The notes under the pieces are model-generated. The model was given only the letters and a program-made list of their open reading frames with translations, was not told where the DNA came from and did not search any database. Both the position numbers and the translations under genes were made by a program. Source: Anisus vortex (lineage: Eukaryota; Mollusca; Gastropoda; Planorbidae). From it: a stretch of DNA of 64,000 nt. This document shows positions 54,536 through 64,000 of the stretch, piece after piece; the first letter of the stretch is position 1; each line of letters opens with the position of its first letter. The stretch spans positions 21,531,844 to 21,595,843 of the forward strand of contig OX421496.1 of the NCBI GenBank assembly GCA_949126835.1. The letters run 5' to 3'.

Positions 54536-56345
54536 AAATCTCAAAAGGAATATGTATGTATGTATGTGGCTGGCTGTCTGGCTGGCTGGGTATGTACATA
54601 CCGCATAATCTTTTTAAATACTGGACATAAAAACGTGAAATTTGCTACAAATATTCTTTGCGTTACGGCGGTGAACACTGTCAAGGTTTAAAAAAAATTA
54701 AAATGACCGCAGTGGTCAGTTTGGTCAAAAAACGCGAAAAAAGCGACATATTTTGGGTTCATGTTGAATTTGCCGTTCCAACTTTTTATAGTTTTTCGAT
54801 CGATCGCGCTAAAAAAATTAAAAAAAGGATGGCGTTGAGATTTTTTTTAGGATGACGTCATCAAAGTTTGCGCAGAGATAGATAGCCGGCTTTTCGTAAT
54901 GACGTCATCAAATTTTGCGTATTCATTTAAAATTAACTTTGCTTCAATGTTTGCTAATGTATTTTATGAATGAATAGAACAAAATATATTCACGTTTTAA
55001 TTCGTGTCGTATACGAAATATAAACTTTGTAGTTGTTGCGTGCAATCTCATTATAACTGCTTGAGTAGTAAGAGTGTATGTAAACATAACTTTTAGCTTT
55101 TTCAATTCGTTTGAAGCGGGCGCATACGCATTAAAATCTTTCTAGCGGGAAATATTTCACTCAATTCGTTTCTAGCGGGAAATATTTCACGTTTCAGTTC
55201 GTTTCGGTTGTAGCGGGCGTACAAAATGTCATTCACATTTAAATTTGTGACGTATACATCGATAAACTTTTTAACGGGCAGGGTTTTATTAATTGCCGTA
55301 TATATTAACTGTGTAGCGGGCAATCTCATTATAACTCCATGGGTAGATAAAGTGTATGTAAAATATCATTATGCGATTAAATTGAACACAATTTTTTTTT
55401 TTTAAAGTTTCTTCTTTGTTTCTTATTGGTTTTATTTGTTATTGTTTTACATGTTGAATAGAAAAAATAATTCTAAGTTTGCTTCCAAAGCAACAATAAA
55501 TAAATAAACAGCAAATAAACAAAAACAACACAACATAGGTCTGCGACTTAATGTTTGTCGTAAAAAAATATATAAAACAATCATTAAAAAAAAAAAGTAC
55601 TGTCGAATGTTCTTTATCAATGAATAGAACAAAATATATTCATGTTTTAATTTGCGTCGTAATTTATAGCGGGCAATTTTGTAATTGTTATAATGGGTGA
55701 TGAGTAATGATTTTAACGGGTAATTCATGTTGTAGCGGGCAAATAAAAAATTACCTTTAATTGCCTTATATATTAACTGTGTAGCAGGCAATCTCATTAT
55801 AACTCCATGGATATATAAAGTGTATGTAAAAGATCATTATGCGATTACATTGAACACAATGTAACAAAAAAAATATTTCTTCTTTGTTTCTTATGGGTTT
55901 CATTTGTTATTGTTTTACATGTTAAATAGAAAATTTAATTATAAGTTTGCTTCCAAAGCTACAATAAATAAATAAATAGTAAATAACAAAAACAACACAT
56001 CATAGGTCTGCGACTTAATGTTTGTCGTAAAAAAAATATATCAAACAATCATTAAAAAAAAATAAAAGTACTGTCGAATGTTCTTAATCAATGAATAGAA
56101 CAAAATATATTCATGTTTTAATTTGCGTCGTAATTTATAGCGGGCAATTTTGTAATTGCTATAATGGGTGATGAGTAATGATTTTAACGGGTAATTCATG
56201 TTGTAGCGGGCAAATAAAAAATTACCTCACGTTTAAATTCGTGTCGTAGGTCATGCGGGCAATCTCATTATAACTGCCTGAGTAGTTAGAGTGTATGTAA
56301 ACATAACGTTTAGCCGGTTCGGAGGACCGGGCACATAACGGCTTG
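54536..56345 (+). mobile_element. Helitron-type unit 1, non-coding (1.8 kb)
   Basis: Begins AAATCTCAAAAGGAATATGT, then GGTATGTACATACCGCATAA and GCGTTACGGCGGTGAACACT. Ends with the hairpin GCCGGTTCGGAGGACCGGGC and ACATAACGGCTTG. Inside are two copies of a roughly 470-bp block (about 55330-55800 and 55800-56230) containing GGTCTGCGACTTAATGTTTG and GCGGGCAATTTTGTAATTG. No protein frame is convincing. Confidence 0.8.
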
Positions 56346-56354
56346 TATATATAT

Positions 56355-58276
56355 AAATCTCAAAAGGAATATGTATGTGGCTGGCTGGCTGGCTGGGTAT
56401 GTACATACCGCATAATCTTTTTAAATACTGGACATAAAAACGTGAAATTTGCTACAAATATTCTTTGCGTTACGGCGGTGAACACTGTCAAGGTTTTAAA
56501 AAAATTAAAATGACCGCAGTGGTCAGTTTGGTCAAAAAACGTGAAAAAAACACAACTTTTGATTCACATTGTCTTTGCCAGTACAACTTTTTATAGTTTT
56601 TCGTCACAAAGTTAGAAAAAAAAAGGATGCGCTGAGATTATTTTTATGACGTCATCAATCTTTGCGCATGGATTTTATAGCAATGAAGGGACATTTTTCA
56701 TTCATGTTTAAATTGACGTCATCAAACTATGTGCATGGATTTTATTATCTCAACTCAATGACGGGAAAAAATTTTTTTTCATGTTTAAATTGTCTACGTG
56801 CCGTAAACAACATAAATTCTTTACACTACCAATACTGTAGTTGATTTTCTTAATCTATCACTACTTTGATACTTTACACTATGAATACATGACTTAAAGC
56901 TAATTAATAATTTAAAACTTTACAAACATAGGACAAAGCAAATAGATTTAGCATTTTTTTTCTGTTTTCGGAAGTAATACCGACGCATTACTAAGCTTAT
57001 TTAAACGCAGTGGTCCTGGTTACACTCTATATTTAAGCTTATAATTATATGGCGTCATCAAATTTTGCGTATTTATGCGTTTAAGAAGGGAACAAAATTT
57101 TGTTTTAATTTGCGTCGTAATTTGTAGAATGCAATATTTAAATGGTTTAAGTAAAAAAATTAAGTTACCGGAAAATACTTTATCCCCGCTTAAGACAATT
57201 GCTTATAACTCCATGGGTTATTTTATCCAGTTCCGAGAACTGGGCACCTTTAGGCTTATCGCCTTGGTAACGGCCATTGTTTTAATTACCGGGCAATGTT
57301 TAAATTACCGGGCAATGTTTATAATACCAGGCAATGTTTAAATTACCGGGCAATGTTTAAATTACCGGGCAATGTTTATAATACCGGACAATGTTTAAAT
57401 TACCGGGCAATGTTTAAATTACCGGGCAATGTTTATAATACCGGGCAATGTTTATAATACCGGGCAATGTTTAAATTACCGGGCAATGTTTAAATTACCG
57501 GGCAATGTTTATAATACCGGGCAATGTTTATAATACCGGGCAATGTTTAAATTACCGGGCAATGTTTAAATTACCGGGCAATGTTTATAATACCGGGCAA
57601 TGTTTATAACACCGGGCAATGTTTAAATTACCGGGCAATGTTTATAATACCGGGCAATGTTTATAATACCGGGCAATGTTTATAATACCGGGCAATGTTT
57701 AAATTACCAGGCAATGTTTAAATTACCGGGCAATGTTTAATTTGCCGGGCAATTTTCAAATTGCCGGAACTAAATTTTTAAAGTTTTAATTCGTGTCGTA
57801 TACGTTTTATAAACATTATTTCATAAGGGTTTCATTTGTTATTGTTTTACATGTTGAATAGAAAAATTAATTCTAAGTTTGCTTCCAAAGCAACAATAAA
57901 TAAATAAATAGCAAAAAAACAAAAACAACACAACATAGGTCTGCGACTTAATGTTTGTCGTAAAAAAAATATATCAAACAATCATTAAAAAAAAAAAAGT
58001 AGTGTCGAATGTTCTTAATCAATGAATAGAACAAAATATATTCATGTTTTAATTTGCGTCGTAATTTATAGCGGGCAATTTTGTAATTGTTATAATGGGT
58101 GATGAGTAATGATTTTAACGGGTAATTCATGTTGTAGCGGGCAAATAAAAAATTACCTCACGTTTAAATTCGTGTCGTAGGTCATGCGGGCAATCTCATT
58201 ATAACTGCCTGAGTAGTTAGAGTGTATGTAAACATAACTTTTAGCCGGTTCGGAGGACCGGGCACATAACGGCTTG
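56355..58276 (+). mobile_element. Helitron-type unit 2, non-coding (1.9 kb), with 19-bp array
   Basis: Same 5' and 3' ends as unit 1, joined to it through GTATATATAT. It carries the 19-bp minisatellite at 57284-57760 and one copy of the GGTCTGCGACTTAATG block near 57938. Confidence 0.8.
57284..57760 (+). repeat. 19-bp tandem repeat, 25 copies, with A/B higher-order pattern
   Basis: Two unit variants, TAAATTACCGGGCAATGTT (A) and TATAATACCGGGCAATGTT (B), repeat without length change: 23 units fill 57301-57737 exactly. The middle reads BBAABBAABB, a 76-bp higher-order period. The array is flanked by diverged units (TAATTTGCCGGGCAATTTT). The same CCGGGCAATGTTT word occurs singly near 59738. Confidence 0.95.
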
Positions 58277-58285
58277 TATATATAT

Positions 58286-60311
58286 AAATCTCAAAAGGAA
58301 TATGTGGCTGGCTGGGTATGTACATACCGCATAATCTTTTTAAATACTGGACATAAAAACGTGAAATTTGCTACAAATATTCTTTGCGTTACGGCGGTGA
58401 ACACTGTCAAGGTTTTAAAAAAATTAAAATGACCGCAGTGGTCAGTTTGGTCAAAAAACGCGAATAAAACGACATATTTTGGGTTCATGTTAAAATTGCC
58501 GTTCCAACTTTTTATAGTTTTTCGATCGATCGCGCTAAAAAAATAAAAAAAAGGATGGCGTTGAGATTTTTTTCAGGATGACGTCATCAAAGTTTGCGCA
58601 GAGATAGCTAGCCGGCTTTTCGTTATGACGTCATCAAATTTTGCGTATTCATTTAAAATTAACTTTGCTTCAACCTTTGCTAATGTACTTTATGAATGAA
58701 TAGAACAAAATATATTCACGTTTTAATTTGCGTCGTAATTTATAGCGGGATATTTTTAAATTGTTATAATGGGTAATGATTAATGGTTTGAATGGGTATC
58801 TTACGTTGTATCTGGCAAATACAAAATTCCTTCACGTTTTTATTCGTGTTGTATGTGTCCACAGAATAGGTATAAAACAGAATGCGCAATCGCATTTTAT
58901 TTCTGTTTTGGGCAGTAATACCGACGCCATACTAAGCCTATTTAAACGCAGTGGTCCTGGTTACACTCTATATTTATGCTTATTTAGCCTACAACGTCCT
59001 TTTCTTCAAATCTACAAGTTTGAACACCCAAAGCTAATAGTTCAGGCAAAATGTGCATAAACGGTTGTGTAATAAACTACAACAATGATGCGAAAACGAC
59101 TGATTATCGTAAAAAAAAACATGTCAAACTGCATGGCTTTCCTGACTCCATAAAGGATAAACAACGGCATAAACAACCTCATATTAACTCATTATGAATT
59201 ATATGCCTATTTCCCTTCATAATTTTAAAAGTTTATTTTGGTTTAAAAAGTATATATTTATGTACCGGTAGCCGTAGCAATTTAGTTACCGGTACCGAGC
59301 TACGTCTAAGCCATTTTTTTTCAAATCAGTACCGGGTAATAAATATTTTTACATCATATTGGCCTAATCCTATAATGTTGAAAACAAAATGGGTAATTAA
59401 GTCAAATTTATATAAAAGTAAGCCTATAATGAAAGATAATGTAGGCCCTATATATATTGTATATATTTATGGCAGACGTAGATATCCTTTCTCATTTTAT
59501 TATAGTAGCGTCTCTATCGACCGCTGCATTGCGGAAAATGGTAACTTTCAGTGACTGCGTATATAGAGATTGTGCATTCTGTTCTATACCTATTCTGTGT
59601 ATACGTCTTATAAACTTTGTAGCGGGAAATTTTTCAATTGCCAGGCAATGTTTAAATTGTCGAGCTCAACGTTTTAAAGTTTTAATTTGTATCGTATACG
59701 TCTTATAAACTATGTAGCGGGAAATTTTTATATTGCCGGGCAATGTTTGAATTTGCCGGACCAACTTTTTAAAGTTTTAATTCATGTCGTATACGTTGTA
59801 TAAACTATGATTCATATCGGTTTCAGTTGTTATTGTTTTTCCTGTTGAATTTAAAATTTAATTTTAAGTTTGCTTCCAAAGCAACAATAAATAAATAGCA
59901 AATATCACCAACAAAAAAACAAAAAAAAAAAAAATATTGATCTACGACTAATGTTGTAGAAAAAAAAAATCAAACAATCATTTTTGAATTAACAGTACTT
60001 TTTAAAAGACATGTGAGTTCTGTTTTACAGAAAGAGTTTAATTACCCAATAAACTCACAAAATTCGATCATAGTGGTCATACTTTGAGCAAGAAAAAAAA
60101 AAAATTATTATTATTTGTTTTTCCTTTTTAGTTGTATATTGAATTGGTGTATAATAAAGTGTGCAAAACAAAAATAAATTTAAAAAATACTGACCACAAA
60201 AAAAAAACATACTACTTTATGTATGCTGCGAAAACAAAACTAAAAAACTATAATGTGTCAAGCATATTCTAAAAAAAAGCCCGTTCGAAGAATCGGGCAC
60301 ATAACGGCTTG
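58286..60311 (+). mobile_element. Helitron-type unit 3, non-coding (2.0 kb)
   Basis: Same 5' end (lacking some TATG/GGCT repeats). The 3' end has a diverged hairpin, CCCGTTCGAAGAATCGGG, followed by CACATAACGGCTTG. Stem bases changed on both sides compared with units 1 and 2, keeping the hairpin. The interior is only partly related to the other units. Confidence 0.8.
60279..60311 (+). other. Helitron 3' hairpin and terminus (unit 3)
   Basis: Hairpin GCCCG / CGGGC with an inner paired part, 10 bp before the unit end GGCTT. Equivalent hairpins end units 1 (56312-56332) and 2 (58243-58263). A hairpin just before the 3' end is a Helitron/Helentron feature; the end is CTTG, not the classical CTRR. 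Confidence 0.65.
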
Positions 60312-60980
60312 TATATATATAAATCTCAAAAGGAATATGTATGTGGCTGGCTGGGTATGTACATACCGCATAATCTTTTTAAATACTGGACATAAAAACG
60401 TGAAATTTGCTACAAATATTCTTTGCGTTACGGCGGTGAACACTGTCAAGGTTTTAAAAAAATTTAAATGACCGCAGTGGTCAGTTTGGTCAAAAAACGC
60501 GAATAAAACGACATATTTTGGGTTCATGTTGAATTTGCCGTTCCAACTTTTTATAGTTTTTCGTCACAAAGTTAGAAAAAAAAGGATGCGCTGAGATTAT
60601 TTTTATGACGTCATCAATCTTTGCGCTCTAACTTTTTGACTGAAGGGAAAAAATTCATTCATGTTTATATTACCGGAAATACGTGAGTAGCTTTTGGTGC
60701 GCATTTTTAAATCATCGCACCGCGACGTGCTTATTGAAAGCTTATTGAAAGCAGACGGAGCACATGTTTTGGTTAACCGCTAAACATAGGCCTAAATGTC
60801 ATTTTTCATACTAATGTTAAGAAGTTAATCAAGCATATTTTAACTATTGTCTGTTGTACATATAGTCTATATACCCATATTTATTGTATGCTGCATTTAT
60901 TTGTTTATGATATGTATGATATTGATATATGATACATGATTGTATATAGATGTAAGCCCATTTCTCTTTCAAAATAACAA

Positions 60981-61441
60981 GAAGGGCAACATTTGTTATT
61001 GTTAAAAATAGTATTTATGTGATCATTTACAAAGCAAGGTAGTAACAATATTGTGAACAAGACATCTACATTATTGTTGAATATAAATATATTGATAAAC
61101 TGTCCAAGTCAATACAAGATATCTACATTATTGTTGAAGAAGGGCAACATTTGTTATTGTTAAAAATAGTATTTATGTGATCATTTACAAAGCAAGGTAG
61201 TAACAATATTGTGAACAAGACATCTACATTATTGTTGAATATAAATATATTGATAAACTGTCCAAGTCAATACAAGATATCTACATTATTGTTGAATATA
61301 TAAATATTGATAAGCTTTCCAAGTCAATACAAGACATCTACATTATTGTTGAATATATAAATATTGATAAACTGTCCAAGTCAATACAAGATATCTACAT
61401 TATTGTTGAATATATAAATATTGATAAACTTTCCAAGCCAA
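60981..61441 (+). repeat. 57-bp tandem repeat and 158-bp duplication before the Rep gene
   Basis: GAAGGGCAACATTTGTTATT starts at 60981 and again at 61139 (158-bp duplication). The 57-bp unit with CATCTACATTATTGTTGAAT and AACTGTCCAAGTCAATACAA recurs about six times up to the start codon. Confidence 0.92.
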
Positions 61442-61449
61442 TACTTTAA

Positions 61450-63423
61450 ATGCCTCCAAAGAAAAGAAAACTAATTGGACAAAAGAATCCAAAGTCAATA
61501 AAAGCCAAACGTTTGCGAAAAAATGAAACTGTTGAACAAAGTGATGCTAGACATGACAAAGAAAGGGAAAGGGCCAGGACAATAAGAGCCATAGAAACAT
61601 CAGAGGAGCGTCGAACACGACTTGAAACAATGCGAGAAAAAGCAAACACATCAAGGGCTACAGAGACTTCGGAGGAGCGACAAAAACGTCTTGAAAAAAA
61701 GCGGGAAGGAGAAACCACATCAAGAGCTACAGAGACTTCGGAGGAGCGACAAAAACGTCTTGAAAAAAAGCGGGAAGGAGAAACCACATCAAGAGCTACA
61801 GAGACTTCGGAGGAGCGACAAAAACGTCTTGAAAAAAAGCGGGAAGGAGAAACCACATCAAGAGCTACAGAGACTTCGGAGGAGCGACAAAAACGTCTTG
61901 AAAAAAAGCGGGAAGGAGAAACCACATCAAGAGCTACAGAGACTTCGGAGGAGCGACAGAAACGTCTTGAAAAAAAGCGGGAAGGAGAAACCACATCAAG
62001 GGCTACAGAGACTTTGGAGGAGCGACAGAAACGTCTTGAAAAAATGAGAGAAATAGCAACCACATCAAGAGATACCGAGACATTAGAGGAGCGACAGAAA
62101 CGTCTTGAAAAAATGAGAGAAATAGCAACCACATCAAGAGATACCGAGACATTAGAGGAGCGACAGAAACGTCTTGAAAAAAAGCGGGAAAGTGCAAACA
62201 CGGCAAGGGTGTCACGAAGTTCACATTTGAATTTAGCTGGATTCCAATATGACCCCCAACATGATTACGCTCAACACCCTTATGTTGATATTGGAGGAAT
62301 GATCTACATATGTAAATATTGTCAAGCAAAGAAATTTAAAACAGAACCACCAGGAATGTGCTGCAGTAGTGGAAAAGTTAAACTTACTCCCCTGAATACA
62401 CCGCCCAATGATCTGCAGTTATTAATGTCTGGGACGACTTCAGAGTCAAAACATTTCCTGCGTAATCTGAGAAGATACAATTCATGTTTTCAGATGACGT
62501 CTTTTGGTGCTACCTCAATAGTGGATCTTAACGGTTTTGCAACAACTTTTAAAGTACAAGGACAGATATACCACCGGATCGGATCTCTTCTCCCGCTTCC
62601 TGATCAAAACCCACAATTTCTACAAGTCTACTTTATGGGAAATGAGCAGATTGAAGTAGATCATCGATGCGATTGTATCCCCGGGGTGAGACGCAATATT
62701 GTTTTAAGCTTACAAAGGATGCTTCATGAAAACAACCATCTCATTAATACTTTCAAAACTTCACTAGAAAACATGCCCAATGATGAATACAAGGTTGTTA
62801 TCCGTGCAGACAAAAGAGAGCCCGGTGAACACGAACGTCGCTTTAATGCTCCTCAAGTAAATGAAGTCGCCATCATTATGTCAGACCACGATTTCAATCA
62901 GCGTGACATCATAATTCAGAGGCGAAGTAATTCACTACAACGCATTTCAGAAACACATCGATCGTACGATGCTCTTCAATACCCGCTCATATTTTGTGAA
63001 GGCGAGGATGGATACCACTTCAACCTGAAGCAGGTTGATCCTGTAACAGGTGCACCAACTGTTAAAAAAGTTTCAGCATTAGACTTTTATGCATACAGGT
63101 TGATGATCAGAAATGGATCCACAAATCATATTTTACAATGTCGACAACTATACCATCAATACGTTGTGGACATGTATGCAAAAATTGAGAGTGAGCGACT
63201 CCTGTACATACGTCTAAATCAAAAAAAGCTGCGCGTGGAAGACTATATACACCTCAAGGATGCTTTGGTGAACGATGGGGACATTCAAAATATTGGGAAA
63301 GTTGTGATTCTCCCAGCAACTTTCACCGGAAGCCCTAGACAGATGCAGGAATATGCACAAGATGTCTTATGTTCGATCCTATGGACGCCCAGACCTATTT
63401 ATCACATTTACGTGCAATCCTGA
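61450..63423 (+). CDS. Helitron Rep protein, N-terminal part (Helitron_like_N), frameshifted
   Basis: ATG at 61450 (MPPKKRKLIG, a nuclear-localisation-like start). Residues 47-253 are nine 23-aa repeats of the form ATETSEERQKRLEKKREGET, five of them identical. Then a short Cys pair (CKYCQAKKF...CC) and the Helitron_like_N region: LNGFATTFKVQGQIYHRIGS, YDALQYPLIFCEGEDGYHF, YAYRLMIRN, YHQYVVDMYAKIESERLLYI and VVILPATFTGSPRQMQEYAQ. From about 63367 the frame is wrong; the family continuation lies in another frame, so the last 19 codons are spurious. Confidence 0.9.
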   Translation: MPPKKRKLIGQKNPKSIKAKRLRKNETVEQSDARHDKERERARTIRAIETSEERRTRLETMREKANTSRATETSEERQKRLEKKREGETTSRATETSEERQKRLEKKREGETTSRATETSEERQKRLEKKREGETTSRATETSEERQKRLEKKREGETTSRATETSEERQKRLEKKREGETTSRATETLEERQKRLEKMREIATTSRDTETLEERQKRLEKMREIATTSRDTETLEERQKRLEKKRESANTARVSRSSHLNLAGFQYDPQHDYAQHPYVDIGGMIYICKYCQAKKFKTEPPGMCCSSGKVKLTPLNTPPNDLQLLMSGTTSESKHFLRNLRRYNSCFQMTSFGATSIVDLNGFATTFKVQGQIYHRIGSLLPLPDQNPQFLQVYFMGNEQIEVDHRCDCIPGVRRNIVLSLQRMLHENNHLINTFKTSLENMPNDEYKVVIRADKREPGEHERRFNAPQVNEVAIIMSDHDFNQRDIIIQRRSNSLQRISETHRSYDALQYPLIFCEGEDGYHFNLKQVDPVTGAPTVKKVSALDFYAYRLMIRNGSTNHILQCRQLYHQYVVDMYAKIESERLLYIRLNQKKLRVEDYIHLKDALVNDGDIQNIGKVVILPATFTGSPRQMQEYAQDVLCSILWTPRPIYHIYVQS

Positions 63424-64000
63424 CTGGGGTGAAATCAAAGAATCACTTTCATTTGGCCAGACGTCAAGTGATCGTCAAGACATAATAGCAAGAGTGTTTA
63501 GACAAAAACAGATCAAACTCATTGATATTTTAACTAAATATAATATTTTTGGAGAAACCCGATGCTGGATGTACTCCATTGAATGGCAGAAAAGAGGACT
63601 TCCACACTCCCACAATTTAATTTGGTTGAAGGAAAAACTACACCCAGTCAATATTGATCAAATCATATCTGCAGAGTTTCCAGATCCAGAGACGGACCCT
63701 AATCTGTTTGCAGTAGTGAAGAAAAATATGATTCATGGACCATGCGGACATCTCAATACCAACGCACCCTGTATGAAAGACGGAAAATGCAGCAAAAAAT
63801 ATCCTAGGAAATTAATTAAAGATACTCAGACTGGTGAAGATGGCTATCCAGTTTACAGAAGACGCGCCCCACAAGACGGTGGTTTCACGGCAACAATTAA
63901 AATTAAAGGCAACACGGAAGTCGAAGTGGACAACAAGTGGGTTGTTCCTTATTCTCCAATTCTTTCCAAAATGTTTCTCGCACACATAAATGTCGAATAC
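63368..64000 (+). pseudogene. Helitron Rep, continuation in a second frame (HUH endonuclease)
   Basis: Open to the window end: YVRSYGRPDLFITFTCNPDW, RCWMYSIEWQKRGLPHSHNL and later MIHGPCGHLNTNAPCM. The metal-binding HUH pair is His-Ser-His at 63605-63613 (GLPHSHN). Joins the preceding frame after a 2-nt loss or 1-nt gain near 63367. The Tyr motif and helicase would lie beyond 64000. Confidence 0.88.

Larger units (their letters stand above)
60321..64000 (+). mobile_element. Helitron-type unit 4, Rep-encoding, runs off the window
   Basis: The 5' end is the same as in units 1-3 up to about 60660 and is then followed by unrelated sequence, a 57-bp repeat array and the Rep frame. No helicase domain is reached before the window end. 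Confidence 0.8.

Noticed and set aside
61446..62201. 251-aa minus-strand frame opposite the Rep gene
   Set aside because: Shadow of the 69-bp coding repeat; the plus-strand frame has clear Helitron family motifs.

Overview
The window is eukaryotic nuclear DNA from an AT-rich, transposon-rich invertebrate genome. GT-AG introns, a BRPF-family chromatin gene with well-spaced exons, molluscan-type LINE tails, a tRNA-derived SINE, Helitrons and Ty3/gypsy elements with integrase ahead of reverse transcriptase fit a lophotrochozoan, most likely a gastropod mollusc. The phylum is an inference; I cannot run a search.

Layout. (1) 1-1.7 kb: a piggyBac-like TTAA element with a hAT-like element nested in it. 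(2) 1.84-22.2 kb, plus strand: one complete BRPF1/peregrin gene in 15 coding exons. The joined frame is 4011 nt, or 1336 codons plus stop, with C2H2, PHD-knuckle-ePHD, bromodomain and PWWP regions. A long 3' untranslated region carries three tandem-repeat arrays. (3) 22.2-29 kb: decayed LINE pieces, a SINE and fold-back MITEs. (4) 29.2-29.8 kb, plus: an intact single-exon gene resembling the axonemal protein SPMIP1/ATP6V1FNB. (5) 32.4-36.3 kb, minus: a four-exon gene for a small secreted cysteine-rich protein (213 aa), with TATA box, signal peptide split by an intron, and polyA signal; hAT-like insertions sit in its introns. (6) 36.6-52.0 kb: two nested Ty3/gypsy-type LTR retrotransposons. Element A (36663-44062, TSD CTTAT, near-identical 363-bp LTRs, intact 1451-aa polyprotein) has inserted into the 5' LTR of element B (36631-51965, TSD GATCT). 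Both have the domain order PR-INT-RT-RH, as in Gmr1-like elements. B carries an in-frame stop in gag and lacks the first integrase catalytic Asp. (7) 54.5-64.0 kb: a head-to-tail tandem array of four Helitron-type units. Three are non-coding, about 1.8-2.0 kb each. The fourth encodes a Rep-type protein with an expanded 23-aa repeat and one frameshift, and runs off the window end.

The host genes (BRPF1, SPMIP1-like, secreted Cys-rich) show no functional link to each other; they are separate neighbours divided by mobile DNA. The most noteworthy features are the Helitron tandem array with recurrent TGACGTCA sites, the nested young Gmr1-like retrotransposons, the repeat-laden BRPF1 3' UTR with a possible PWWP-less isoform, and the unrecognised secreted cysteine-rich gene.
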